NCBI GenBank assembly: GCA_013396755.1
Contig: VWZF01002253.1
Span: forward strand, 113,123-177,122
DNA from: Sclerurus mexicanus
Lineage: Eukaryota > Chordata > Aves > Passeriformes > Furnariidae
Direction of reading: 5' to 3'
DNA length: 64,000 nucleotides
Positions 24,601 to 35,354 of the stretch are shown one piece after another (the first letter of the stretch is position 1; each line of letters opens with the position of its first letter). The position numbers and the translations under genes were made by a program. The notes under the pieces were generated by a model. The model was not told where the DNA came from. It did not search any database and saw only the letters and a list, made by a program, of their open reading frames with translations.

Positions 24601-27600
24601 AAACCATTCTATTATTCCATGATCTTTTAAAAATAGCTTCTCACACGTTCTTCCCACAAACCCAGAAACCTCAGAACAAGGGGAGGGTTGTGCTTAATTT
24701 GTCCTTATGGCTCAGTAAATTTGGTGGAGACAGTTCATTCTGTCTGGGACACCCCCCTGTCTGAGAGCTCCCAGCCTCTGGAAAGAGCTGACAGAGTGGA
24801 CAACCCCACATTAAAATCCCTCAGTTGCAACTCACATCCAAGTCTGACTTGTGTGTGTACCCAGATCCTTCACCAAGGGGGTGTCGCACCTGACCAAGCT
24901 GATAAACTTCTGTGCTGAAGTGACTGATCTGGCAGATGAGGGGAGAGCTGTGGACGTTGTAAACGTGGCCTTCGGGAAGGTCTTTGAGGCTGTCTCCCAT
25001 GAGGTCATAGAAGCATGGAATGGTTTGGGTTGGAAGTGATCTTGCAGACAATCCAGTTCCAAGCCCCTGCTGTGGGTAGGGACACCTTCCTCTAGATCAG
25101 GTCGCTCCAAGCCCCATCCAACCTGGTCTTGAACACTTCCAGGGATGGGGAGTCCACAACATTTCTGGGAAACTTGTTCCAAGATCCTCATTTTGAGGTA
25201 TGGGCTGGATGAGCAGACAGTGAAATGGATTGAAAACTAAATGTCCAGTCCTGGAGATCAATGACACAAAGTCTGCTTGAAGGCCAGTAACTTGAGATAA
25301 GAGATGAAAACTGGGCCCAGTCCTGTTTAACATCATCACCAATGGTGTGGATGATGGGGCAGAGCACTCTCAGCAAGCTTGTGGGTGACACAAATCTGGG
25401 AGGAGTGGCTGCTACACCAGGGGGTCACGCTCCCATCTGGGCGGACCTTGACAGGTTGGAGAAATGGGTGGAAGGGAACCTTGTGACATCTTGGGTTGCA
25501 TTAAAAGAAGTATCAGTCAAGGCAGATGATCCTTCCCCTCCACTCAGCACTGGTGAGGCCACACCTAGAGTCCTGTTCCCTCTGGACACCAGGAAACACT
25601 TTATGACTGTGACGGGACACTGACCTCTGGCACAAGTTGCCCAGGGAGCTTGGAGGGTCTCCATCCTTGGAGATATTAAACCCCCATCTGGACACAGTCC
25701 TAGACAAGAGGCTTTAGGTGGTCCTGCTTGACCAGGGGACTGGATTAGATGAGCCTCCAGAGGGCTCTTCTAACCTCCACCATGCTGTGATTTTGTGAGT
25801 TTTTGGGTTTGAGGTGTCTTTCTGATGCTCTGCTAGTGCAAAGTCAAGGAAAGAAGGAGATGTGGAGAACAGAGCTGAGGTGAATCAGGTCCTTCCTGTA
25901 CCACGGGGTCTTCTGTGTGTGTGGCTTTGTCTTGCTTGACTCCTTGCAAGGACTCTGACTCCACAGCTGAAGCATAAATTATATTTATATAGCACATCTA
26001 ACTAATTAATTAATTAGCCCCTCTTCTCCCATTATAGCTTTTCCCATCACCACAAGGTTCCTGTGGCCCCTCCAGACATCTTGGGGGTCCCGTATCAATC
26101 TGGAGGGTCCCACATCGATCCAGGGGGTCCTGATTGGTCTGGAGGAGGGGCCCAGGTTGATCTGGGGGTCCTGGCTTGATCCAAAGCATCCCAATTGATC
26201 TGGGGGGCTTTGACCACCAGCCCACTGTCTTTCTCCTCCCGTTGGTACAAACACATTTTGCTATTCCATTCCTGTTCTCAGCACGAGTATTTTGGAAAAT
26301 CCCTTCCCGGAGGCACCTGGAGGGGCCCAGACAGGCTCTGGTGCTCCACACTAAGGCCAGGCTCGTGTTTTCCCTCCTCACAGCTCACACCTTGCAATGC
26401 TACACGTGCAGGGAGGAGACCCCGACAGAGAAGTGCCTGGCCATCGAGAACTGCACGGAGACTGAAAACATGTGCAAGACCACGATGTATTCCCTGGAGG
26501 AGGGTGAGGACAACGACTTCTTCATTCATCCTTTAATCAGGAATCAGTGTTTCTCCAGTGAAACCAGCGGGGTGGAGAGCAGTTCCTTTTTTTTCACTTG
26601 AGTGTGGAAGTATGGAAGAGAGCTCCCGTGGGGCAGTGTCCTGCTTCTGCTGCTGAAAGCAGTGTTGGTGGGAGTTAATATTTAAGGAATGCAAGCTCCC
26701 AGTTAATGCTCAGTGTTGAGCATGGCTAAAAACAAGATTTTAATTTTTTACAAGGCTGTGCAGTGATAGGACAACAGGGAAAGGCTTTAAACTTAAAAAG
26801 AGTAAGTTTGGATTAGATATGGTGAAGAAAATCTTTACTGAGGGTGGTGAGGCACTGGAACAGCTTTCCTAGAGAAGCTGTGGCTGCCCCATCCCTGGAA
26901 GTGTTCATGGTCAGGTTGGATGGGGCTTGGAGCAACCTGGGCTAGTGGAAGGTGTCCATGCCCATGGCAGGGGAGTTGGGATGAGATGATTTGAAATTCC
27001 CTTCCAATCCAAACCATTCTATGATTCTATGACTCCAACTTCTGGTCATCTGAAGGCGAAAGAGAAATTCCCTGAAGTTCTTTGTAGCTCTCACAGAGGC
27101 TTTGACAATCTGTCTGGTGACCTCACAGGTCACACTATAATCTGTAGGTTATGAAGGTGGAGGTTCTCTCTCTTACATAGTCCTGCTGCTAAGTCTCTGA
27201 TCACGCCTGGGAGAGGCTGGAGATATTGAGGAGACTCCAGGGAGAGGCAGAAAAAGCTGGGTAAAGCTGGTCCAGGCAGGACTCAGAGGACGCAAAGTGT
27301 GGTTCTGCTCGTGGCCACTCAGTGGGAACTCCTTCCTGTATTCCTGGTAGGAAGAACATTGTGTTTGAACCAGAACTAAGACTAAGGTAGTGAAGGCACC
27401 AAATATTTCCCTGAGGACAAGGAGAGTTCTCCTCTGTCTCTCCCATCCCCAACTGTTCCTTCTTTCTTTCCTTTGTGGTAGTTTATCCCTTCACTGGAGT
27501 CTCAACTGTCACCAAGATGTGCTCCTCTGTCTGTGTCCCATCTGATGTGGATGGCATTGGGTTGACACGCCCCGTGTCCTGCTGCTACTCCGACTTGTGC

Positions 27601-27693
27601 AACGCCGATGGCGCAACAAGTTTGAGCATCAGCTTTGTGCCAGTTGGGATGTTGGCAAGTTCCCTCTGTGCCTTCTTCTGGACTAGACCGTGA
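21647..27693 (+). CDS. LYPD2: LYPD2, Ly6/PLAUR domain-containing protein 2
   Basis: Three coding exons: 21647-21698, 26384-26503 and 27482-27693, phase-1 introns with consensus splice sites, giving 127 residues. Residues 1 to about 20 form the signal peptide. One LU domain carries ten cysteines (23, 26, 35, 41, 48, 71, 75, 91, 92, 97) and ends CCYSDLCN. The stretches VYPFTG, STVTK and PSDVDGIG are diagnostic of LYPD2, with SLURP1 the next closest. An N-C-T sequon is at Asn40. The C-terminus (about 105-124) is hydrophobic, consistent with GPI anchoring but less regular than in LY6E. Known of the family: an epithelial GPI-anchored LU protein with poorly defined ligands. The start is fixed by the signal peptide, A at -3 and the 52-nt exon it shares with its neighbours. 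Intron 1 (4.7 kb) contains assembly gaps at 22033 and 22381 and several CR1 copies. Confidence 0.94.
22033..22060. other. 28-N assembly gap in a poly(T) tract
   Basis: Run of N directly after about 30 T-rich bases in LYPD2 intron 1, with T also on the far side. The gap is a homopolymer failure and its real length is unknown. Confidence 0.98.
22253..22440 (-). mobile_element. CR1 LINE 3' fragment with 3-N join (LYPD2 intron 1)
   Basis: Reverse CR1 beginning TCATAGGCTGGTTTGGACTGG. At 22381-22383 there are three Ns, and the words ACACTTCCAG occur on both sides of them, so a short piece of CR1 seems to be represented twice at this join. Confidence 0.85.
22596..22872 (+). mobile_element. CR1 LINE 3' fragment (LYPD2 intron 1)
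   Basis: 5'-truncated, sense to LYPD2, from the degraded ORF2 end (AGATGGGATATTGGGAAGAA) to the tail TTCTATTCAATGATTCC. Confidence 0.93.
22873..24420. other. LYPD2 intron 1, no recognised element
   Basis: 1.5 kb without a clear CR1 match or exon. Fragments of reading frame exist on both strands but none has a family signature. Confidence 0.5.
24421..24622 (+). mobile_element. CR1 LINE tail (LYPD2 intron 1)
   Basis: Short 5'-truncated copy from GGGAGGGTGAGGAGGCCC to CATTCTATTATTCCATGAT. Confidence 0.92.
24890..25798 (+). mobile_element. Old CR1 LINE split by a younger CR1
   Basis: Degenerate CR1 ORF2. ADEGRAVDVVNVAFGKVFEAVSH is recognisable at 24937-25000, then interrupted, resuming as GLDEQTVKWIEN at 25203. 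Later come a WVTQIWEEW-like out-of-frame remnant of the RT active-site region, GEATPRVLFPLDTRKH and a tail ending ATGCTGTGATTTTGTG. A large internal deletion near 25510-25590 removes part of the C-terminal domain. Confidence 0.85.
25005..25196 (-). mobile_element. Younger CR1 inserted into the older copy
   Basis: Reverse CR1 3' end from TCATAGAAGCATGGAATGG through GGAACTTGTTCC-like sequence, about 190 bp, lying inside the RT region of the plus-strand copy at 24890-25798. It gives a relative age order for the two subfamilies. Confidence 0.85.
26085..26205 (+). repeat. Degenerate 20-bp tandem repeat before LYPD2 exon 2
   Basis: Six diverged units of 20-21 bp around the consensus GGGTCCYGRTTGATCTGGRG, starting at 26085, 26105, 26125, 26145, 26166 and 26186. 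The array ends about 180 bp before the LYPD2 exon 2 acceptor. A small old minisatellite. Confidence 0.75.
26752..27031 (+). mobile_element. CR1 LINE 3' fragment (LYPD2 intron 2)
   Basis: 5'-truncated copy from GTGCAGTGATAGGACAACAG to CATTCTATGATTCTATGAC, in the same orientation as the gene. Confidence 0.93.
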
Positions 27694-27739
27694 GGAGCTG
27701 GTGAGGCTCTTTCATGCTGAAGAACCCAGTGAAGAAGAG

Positions 27740-27857
27740 AATAAACCCCCACCAGCCCAGCTTTCTGTTTGGATGCCTCATGAACAACCATCAGCAGCTC
27801 CCAAAAATTGTTTTCCTTTTGTGTCCAGCCTTTTCCCAGGACCAGCAGAGAAATAAA
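27740..27857 (+). terminator. Poly(A) signals of LYPD2
   Basis: Two AATAAA hexamers after the stop codon, at 27740-27745 (47 nt downstream) and 27852-27857 (159 nt downstream). Either could direct cleavage, giving a short 3' UTR; a choice between them needs transcript data. Confidence 0.75.
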
Positions 27858-28474
27858 ACTCATGAAGTCCCAACACAATTTTTTTAACTGAGTTTTCAAC
27901 CACTCCCACAAAACTAACCATGGAGTTTCATTGCTGTGCTGGGCTGGTTGGCTTGGAACTAAAAAGCTCTGCTGTGTGAAGTATATTTAAGGCAAAAAAC
28001 CCTTGGTAAGAATCTTGCACATCTCCCTAGAGCAGATCCTCTCCACCCCACCAGTTTGTGCTGGCTCCTTGTTCTGTCTTGAGCTCCTTCTTTGTACCCA
28101 AGAAATTAAGAAGACCCTTCTGTGTCCACAATAAGAGGCAGGAGACTCAACTTCCCATGCCAATGATCTGATCCAGGGAGGCTGAAATCTCTTGTTTTCT
28201 GTACCTTTTTGAGCAGATTAAAAAGAATGTTGTGCTGAAACTGTATTGATCACATTGAATTTTATTATTTTATTCCCAAACTCCAGTTTCACTTTTCGGT
28301 ATTGTTTATTCACTGAGATGGTTTTGTGGTCTTGCAGCAGATTATTATCCCTCACTGGCCTTCAAATCAGCCTTTCTTCCACAACTCCACTGGTACAAAA
28401 CTGTCTTTACAGCGAAAATTGAGTGATTTGTGTAAGAGTTCTGGCCTGGATTTGGAATTAAATGGAATGACTTT
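27858..28474. other. Intergenic after LYPD2, nothing recognised
   Basis: 0.6 kb with no repeat tail or exon signature. AT-rich around 28205-28300. Confidence 0.5.
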
Positions 28475-28830
28475 CACCCTTCCTTTAATCTCTGTCAGTT
28501 TGAAGTCACTCCCCCTTGTCCTGTCACCACAGTTCCTGATGAAGGAAGGGTTCCTTGTAGCCTCTTCAGATACTGGAAGGTGCTGTGAGTTCTCCACACA
28601 ACCTTCTCTTCTCCAGGCTGATCAGCCCCAACTTGCTCTGCCTGTCTTCACAGGGGAGGTGCGTCAGTCCTCTCACCAACTTAATGGCCTTCTCTGGAAT
28701 TGCTCCAACAATTCCACGTCCTTCTTATGTTTGGGGCACCAGAACTCTCCAGGTAGGGTCACAGGAGAGCTGAGCAGAGGGGGAGAATCACCTCCCTCAT
28801 GCTGCTTTTGATGCAGCCCAGGTTTATTAG
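28475..28830 (-). mobile_element. CR1 LINE internal fragment, reverse
   Basis: Reverse CR1 covering the ORF2 C-terminal region: AGTTTGAAGTCACTCCCCC, CTTCTCTTCCAGGCTGATC-like and GGGGCACCAGAACTC blocks. Both the extreme 3' tail and the 5' part are missing. Confidence 0.78.
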
Positions 28831-29265
28831 GATATAACCAGAATTCCCAGTCACTCACTCACTCACTCCATAGGGATAAAACAAATCTCACACATTTCCT
28901 ATTTGCTGTCCAGATGTGTGTCTGTGTGTCAGCACTTCTGCACAGGAAACCAACGTGAATTATGTGCTCACGAAACTCAGAGAGAAATACAACTTTCATG
29001 GATTTTCACAGCACTGCCATGAAAATGTCTCAGGCGTGGATTGCTGGGCTCAGACTAGCCTGTCCTTGCCATGGCTTGGTTGGCAAGCAGGCCAGTCACA
29101 GCCCAAGATGTCACAGAATGTCCATGTCAAAGAGCATTTCAAAACAAATAAATCAGGCCCAATTATTGTGTTATATCATTGCCTCGGACAACAACACTAA
29201 ACATTCCACTGCAGCCATGGACAGTGAGGGTCTAAGTCACGGGCACAGATAGGAAAGTGTTTGAG
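28831..29265. other. Intergenic, nothing recognised
   Basis: 0.4 kb with a short CACT run at 28851-28868. No exon or RNA gene seen. Confidence 0.5.
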
Positions 29266-29845
29266 GTCACAGAATCCCAGAATGGGTCAGGTTGGAAGAG
29301 ACCACAGTGTGGGATCCTTTCATCCAACCTCGCTGCTCCAGCAGGGCCATCCCAGAGCACGTGGCACGGGATTGTGTCCAGATGGTTCTGGGATGTCTCC
29401 AGTGAGGAGACTCCACAACCCCTCTGGTCTCTGTTCAGTGCTTGGTTACTGCACAGGAAAGAAGTTCTTCCTCCTGTCCAGGTGGACCTTCCTGGGCATC
29501 AGTTCCTGCCCGTTCCTCTTGTCCCATTGCTGGGCACCCCGAGCAGAGCCTGGTCCATGCTCTGCCCCCTCCCTGCAGGCACTGACAGACACGGATCAGG
29601 TCCCCTCTCAGTGTCCCCTCTGGAGGCTGAACAGCCCCAGCTCCCTCAGCCTTTCCTGCTCCCAGAGATGCTCCAGGCCTTTCAGCATCTTTGTAGCCTC
29701 TTCTGGACCTGCTCCAGGAGCTCCATGTCCCTCCTGCCCTGAGGAGCCAGAACTGGACACAGAACTCCAGATGTGCCCCCTCAGGGCTGAGTAGAGGGGC
29801 AGGACCCTCAACCTTCTGGCAGTGCTTTTCCTAATGCAAACATCT
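29266..29845 (-). mobile_element. CR1 LINE 3' fragment, different subfamily, about 0.58 kb
   Basis: Reverse copy starting TCACAGAATCCCAGAATGGG and running into GAGGCTGAACAGCCCCAGC and GGAGCCAGAACTGGACACAG. The tail and spacing differ from the main type, so it belongs to a separate CR1 subfamily. Reverse translation shows the QRRP/LKGLEHLWEQERLRELGLFSLQR block. Confidence 0.9.
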
Positions 29846-30291
29846 TCCTGCCTGATGTATCACAGCCAGGAAAACTGGGAGGCAGCAACAATCCCTGCCA
29901 GAATGATTTGCTGATGCCTCTGAGCACGAGAAACTCTGGTCTGTGTTGTGCTTCCAACCCTCACAGGGTAACGGAGGCATTCGTGACCTCCTGCTGGGAT
30001 TGCAGAGCCCTTCAGGAACACTTGGAGGAGGAGGAGGAGGCACCAGAGGTTTTCTTTTATGTCCCTGAATAAACAAGCACTTTGCTCCTGCTGACAACAA
30101 GAGCCACAGCCTGAAGGTCAGCAGTGCCTAAGCTGTTCCCTCTGGAAGTGCATCATTCCAGCTCCCTGATATCCACGGAGTTGCACAGCAGGACTTTATC
30201 TCATTTATTGCTTATTTATTACTCTCAGTTGTTCCTATTTGTTATGTTTCTTCATGCACTTTTTGATTCAAGCCTGGAGAGAGCCTTCAGA
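29846..30291. other. Intergenic, nothing recognised
   Basis: 0.45 kb containing a short GGA run near 30024-30040. No gene signature. Confidence 0.5.
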
Positions 30292-30690
30292 AATCACGGA
30301 ATGGTTTGGGTTGGAAGGGACCTCAAACACAAGCTCATTCCGCCCCCTGCCATGGGCAGAGACATCTTCAATGATCCCAGGTTGCTCCAAGCCCCAACCA
30401 AGCTGGCCTTGAACACTTCCAGGGATGGGGAACACACAGCTTCTCTGGGAAACCTGTGCCAGGGTCTCCCCAACCTCACAGTCAAGAATTTCTTCCCAAT
30501 ATCCCATCTAAAGCTCCCATATTTCAGTCTGAAGCCATTCCCTGTGTCCTGTTCCTCCATCCCCTGTTCAAAGTCCTTCTCCAGCTCTCCTGGAGCCCCT
30601 TTAGGCACTGGAAGGGGCTCTGAGGTCTCCCTGGATCCTTCTCTTCTCCAGGCTGGACATTCCCAGCTCTCTCACCCTGTCCAGGCAGTG
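30292..30690 (-). mobile_element. CR1 LINE 3' fragment, about 0.4 kb, reverse
   Basis: Begins ATCACGGAATGGTTTGGGTT. Reverse translation gives APGELEKDFEQGMEEQD and FRLKYGSFRWDIGKKF, the usual CR1 C-terminal region, then the tail. Truncated near the SSL/RLR block. Confidence 0.93.
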
Positions 30691-31351
30691 CTACATTACC
30701 CTCCTGGGAAAAAAAAAAGCCACCCCAAACCCTGGATATTTGTACCCAGAGTCAGCATCACATTTTGCAAGCAGAGCTCTGTGTGTGCCCAGACCAGGAA
30801 GCAATTTCTGTGCACTTGTAAAATCCAGGAAGTCCTTTTCAAAACTTGTTTTAAAAACAAATCCAGATGACTTATTTCAAGCAAGGGAGAATGCCCATGG
30901 TTATGTAAGAAGATTATCTTTTACTTAAAGGTTGTGTCAATATGACTCAGTCCCTTCAGGGCAGGGCTGTGTCATCGGGCAATAATTATGCTCCCTATGG
31001 CAACTTCACTGTCCCCTTGGCAAAGGAGCTGTGAGGGACTTGGGTGCAGCATAGGAATTGTGCTCCTCTCAACAGGGAGAACGGAGACTTTTGCTGATAT
31101 TTGGAAAAATATCCAGCTGGCAGCGACAGCAACTGGTGTCTGGTGGAAGGTGTTTTGGGGGTGAAGCAGAAATGAAAGGATTTGGTCCCAGTACAGATCC
31201 AGCTCTGGAATTACAATAAACATGAGGTTGAAAGGCAGCTCTGGAGTTTGTGGTCCAACCCCGTGGGCTGGACTGGGAGACTATCCAGCTGCTCTTCGCT
31301 GGCTCCTGTTATTTCACACATGAGCAGACCCCTTGTGAGCACAGATCTGTG
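30691..31351. other. Intergenic, nothing firm
   Basis: 0.66 kb. A stretch at 31230-31330 has faint CR1-like words but I cannot place it. Confidence 0.4.
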
Positions 31352-31512
31352 CCTTCCACTGTTCCAGGTTGCTGCAAGCCCCATCCAACCTGGCTTTGAA
31401 CACTTCCAGGGATGGGGCAGCCACAACTTCTCTGGACAACCTCGTCCTCACCACTCTCACAGGCAAGAATTTCTTCCTAAAATCCAATCTAAATCTTCCC
31501 TTTCGTGGAAAC
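31352..31512 (-). mobile_element. CR1 LINE fragment, reverse
   Basis: Contains GGTTGCTGCAAGCCCCATCC and GAACACTTCCAGGGATGGGG, then the TTTCTTCCTAAAATCC block. The terminal ATTCTATG tail is missing. Confidence 0.85.
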
Positions 31513-31861
31513 AGAATTGTTTCTCTTCCCTGAGATGTGTTTACGACCTGCTTCTGATTTTTTATTTTTTTGACTAATTAATCATTTAAATCTCTTCACA
31601 AACCACACAGAGCCTTTGTTTCAATTTATTTTTTGCAAAGGGCTTTGGTTCAGTGTCACACACAAGGATGTGCAGGATTATGACACGGTTTCTTTGAGCA
31701 TAGAATGAGAGGAATATTTATCAGCCAGCTTTGATACTGAAGTCCTTGTGTCTAAATTCAGGCTCTGAGCTCAGAGGAGAAGTTGCTGTAGAGCTTCAAA
31801 GCCTCATTTGGGTGATTTCTTAACTTGGCAAGGAGTCCTTTCCATTGCTGCCATTTGATTG

Positions 31862-33353
31862 GTATCCAGGGAATTCAGGAAGCTTCCCAGGTGAAAAAGC
31901 ACCAGTTTTCCTGAAAGAAGGATCTCTCAGAAGGCTGGAAATGTTGCACTTTTCCCACCCCAAAATCCAGATCTGGATGCCCAGTGCATCCTTGTCCTAG
32001 TTATCAGTCTGAATCAGAATATGCACCTATTTATAATGAGAACCTACATCTTGATACCAAAAATAGAGTGGGATAAAACCTTGTGAGGAATTAAAAAAAC
32101 ATGAGAAACAACAGCGCTGTGTTTCCACAGCTCAGGTGTGTTGTGGACCTGCTTTGCTTAAAAAGCTGTTCACTTCCCCTGCATCTCTCCAGGACTCACA
32201 GCAGGATTTAACCCAGAAATGGAGCGGACAGTGAGTTTCCAGGAGAGAAGCAATGCTATAAAATGAGGAACAGGAAGAATTTGGCCTTATTCCTTCTCCT
32301 GTTACCAGGAAAAACATGATCCTGGGTGCTGGACCTGCCTGGGCTGCAGAGAGGGGTTAATGCAGCAACCTGCTGCCACTCATCCCCATGGGACGCTCAT
32401 TCCCTTGGGACTGGGAGCACCCAGGACGTGGCAGAGACATTTCCTGGGCTTATTTCTGAGTGCTGGGAGGAGGTCACTGTGTCACCCCTTCTCCCCAAAA
32501 ATAAAGCCCAAGGATCGTGGAGCCAATGCACTGCAAACTTCCAGGGGGTTGTCCTTAACTCCTAGTGCCTGAACCACAAGCCCCTGAAAAGCCTCATTAA
32601 TCTCAGATGCACCTGATCCTCCTTAATAAACCCATCATGTTGTCACACGTTATTTCAGAGCCTGAGTGGTTACAGGATCCCATTAACTCTTCCTTGGCCC
32701 CCAGGGCTGGCAAGAGGCTGCCAAAAGAAATGAGGTTCTTGAGCAACCAGGGAGAAACAAGAACACAGGGACATCCATCCACCCACACTTAGAGTCCCAC
32801 ATGCTCCTGCTGGCCTGGCCTTTCCCAAAAAAACACAGCCACTCCCCACAGCTTCTAATCCAAACACCTCTGGCATGGTGGTTTGGGGGTCGGGAAATGG
32901 TTGTGTCCTCTGTGGGATGGATCCCACCGCTCTGGCTCAGCTCTCTGTGAATTCTCAGCTTGTAGGGAATTTCCTTGCCCTCCCCTGGGAACTCCCCTGG
33001 CTGCTGGCGGGATGGAGGATGGTTGAGCTCTGCAGGTTGGAAACATCCCTGGGACCGGGGGCAAGTGGAGAAAAGAGGGAGTCTGAATAAAAGAAGTAAG
33101 AGGAGCTGAACACTTCAGCTTAGGTGAGAATTTTGGAAGCCTTTTTTCACAGAGGGAGTGGTCAAACACTGGACAGGCTCCCTAGAGAGGTGGTTGATGC
33201 CCCAAACCTGTCACTGTTTGAGAATATTTGGACAATGTTCTTAATAACATGATTTAACTTTTGGTCAGACCCTAAGAGGTCAGGCAGTGGGACTAGAGGA
33301 ACATTGTAGGTCCCTTCCCTTCCCTTCCCTTCCCTTCCCTTCCCTTCCCTTCC
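31862..33353 (+). repeat. First copy of a 1.49-kb direct duplication
   Basis: Repeats base for base at 33862-35353, offset exactly 2000 bp, with two substitutions noticed (32173 C versus 34173 A; 32226 G versus 34226 A). It ends in a (CCCTT)n run cut off by the gap. Most simply the left contig end of an unmerged overlap. No gene is recognised inside it. Confidence 0.95.
33115..33310 (+). mobile_element. CR1 LINE tail ending in (CCCTT)n
   Basis: CTTTTTTCACAGAGGGAGTG, GAGAGGTGGTTGATGCCCC and ACATTGTAGGTCCCTTCC are blocks of a distinct CR1 subfamily. The final CCCTTCC passes directly into a pentanucleotide microsatellite at 33311-33353. Confidence 0.85.
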
Positions 33354-33861
33354 NNNNNNNNNNNNNNNNNNNNNNNNNNNNNNNNNNNNNNNNNNNNNNN
33401 NNNNNNNNNNNNNNNNNNNNNNNNNNNNNNNNNNNNNNNNNNNNNNNNNNNNNNNNNNNNNNNNNNNNNNNNNNNNNNNNNNNNNNNNNNNNNNNNNNNN
33501 NNNNNNNNNNNNNNNNNNNNNNNNNNNNNNNNNNNNNNNNNNNNNNNNNNNNNNNNNNNNNNNNNNNNNNNNNNNNNNNNNNNNNNNNNNNNNNNNNNNN
33601 NNNNNNNNNNNNNNNNNNNNNNNNNNNNNNNNNNNNNNNNNNNNNNNNNNNNNNNNNNNNNNNNNNNNNNNNNNNNNNNNNNNNNNNNNNNNNNNNNNNN
33701 NNNNNNNNNNNNNNNNNNNNNNNNNNNNNNNNNNNNNNNNNNNNNNNNNNNNNNNNNNNNNNNNNNNNNNNNNNNNNNNNNNNNNNNNNNNNNNNNNNNN
33801 NNNNNNNNNNNNNNNNNNNNNNNNNNNNNNNNNNNNNNNNNNNNNNNNNNNNNNNNNNNNN
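33354..33861. other. 508-N assembly gap
   Basis: Begins inside the (CCCTT)n run and ends exactly where the second copy of the duplicated block starts, 508 bases later. Together with the 1492-bp copy this makes a round 2000-bp offset, which suggests an estimated and not a measured gap. Confidence 0.99.
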
Positions 33862-35353
33862 GTATCCAGGGAATTCAGGAAGCTTCCCAGGTGAAAAAGC
33901 ACCAGTTTTCCTGAAAGAAGGATCTCTCAGAAGGCTGGAAATGTTGCACTTTTCCCACCCCAAAATCCAGATCTGGATGCCCAGTGCATCCTTGTCCTAG
34001 TTATCAGTCTGAATCAGAATATGCACCTATTTATAATGAGAACCTACATCTTGATACCAAAAATAGAGTGGGATAAAACCTTGTGAGGAATTAAAAAAAC
34101 ATGAGAAACAACAGCGCTGTGTTTCCACAGCTCAGGTGTGTTGTGGACCTGCTTTGCTTAAAAAGCTGTTCAATTCCCCTGCATCTCTCCAGGACTCACA
34201 GCAGGATTTAACCCAGAAATGGAGCAGACAGTGAGTTTCCAGGAGAGAAGCAATGCTATAAAATGAGGAACAGGAAGAATTTGGCCTTATTCCTTCTCCT
34301 GTTACCAGGAAAAACATGATCCTGGGTGCTGGACCTGCCTGGGCTGCAGAGAGGGGTTAATGCAGCAACCTGCTGCCACTCATCCCCATGGGACGCTCAT
34401 TCCCTTGGGACTGGGAGCACCCAGGACGTGGCAGAGACATTTCCTGGGCTTATTTCTGAGTGCTGGGAGGAGGTCACTGTGTCACCCCTTCTCCCCAAAA
34501 ATAAAGCCCAAGGATCGTGGAGCCAATGCACTGCAAACTTCCAGGGGGTTGTCCTTAACTCCTAGTGCCTGAACCACAAGCCCCTGAAAAGCCTCATTAA
34601 TCTCAGATGCACCTGATCCTCCTTAATAAACCCATCATGTTGTCACACGTTATTTCAGAGCCTGAGTGGTTACAGGATCCCATTAACTCTTCCTTGGCCC
34701 CCAGGGCTGGCAAGAGGCTGCCAAAAGAAATGAGGTTCTTGAGCAACCAGGGAGAAACAAGAACACAGGGACATCCATCCACCCACACTTAGAGTCCCAC
34801 ATGCTCCTGCTGGCCTGGCCTTTCCCAAAAAAACACAGCCACTCCCCACAGCTTCTAATCCAAACACCTCTGGCATGGTGGTTTGGGGGTCGGGAAATGG
34901 TTGTGTCCTCTGTGGGATGGATCCCACCGCTCTGGCTCAGCTCTCTGTGAATTCTCAGCTTGTAGGGAATTTCCTTGCCCTCCCCTGGGAACTCCCCTGG
35001 CTGCTGGCGGGATGGAGGATGGTTGAGCTCTGCAGGTTGGAAACATCCCTGGGACCGGGGGCAAGTGGAGAAAAGAGGGAGTCTGAATAAAAGAAGTAAG
35101 AGGAGCTGAACACTTCAGCTTAGGTGAGAATTTTGGAAGCCTTTTTTCACAGAGGGAGTGGTCAAACACTGGACAGGCTCCCTAGAGAGGTGGTTGATGC
35201 CCCAAACCTGTCACTGTTTGAGAATATTTGGACAATGTTCTTAATAACATGATTTAACTTTTGGTCAGACCCTAAGAGGTCAGGCAGTGGGACTAGAGGA
35301 ACATTGTAGGTCCCTTCCCTTCCCTTCCCTTCCCTTCCCTTCCCTTCCCTTCC
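33862..35353 (+). repeat. Second copy of the 1.49-kb duplication
   Basis: Near-identical to 31862-33353. Unlike the first copy it continues through the microsatellite (35311-35354) into unique sequence, while its left edge is the gap. That one-sided layout is what two overlapping contig ends would give. Its CR1 tail (35115-35310) is the same element as at 33115. Confidence 0.95.
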
Positions 35354-35354
35354 C

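Noticed and set aside
29257..29794. Plus-strand open frames of 161 and 177 residues
   Set aside because: They are the antisense of a reverse CR1 LINE.
30124..30870. 248-residue plus-strand open frame
   Set aside because: Its core is the antisense strand of a CR1 copy at 30292-30690, extended by chance into flanking DNA.
33162..34000. Open frames of over 220 residues near 33.2-34.0 kb
   Set aside because: Almost all of the translation is X from the 508-N gap.
32326..34572. Paired identical small open frames that might suggest duplicated genes
   Set aside because: They are the same sequence seen twice in the probable false duplication, with no coding signature.
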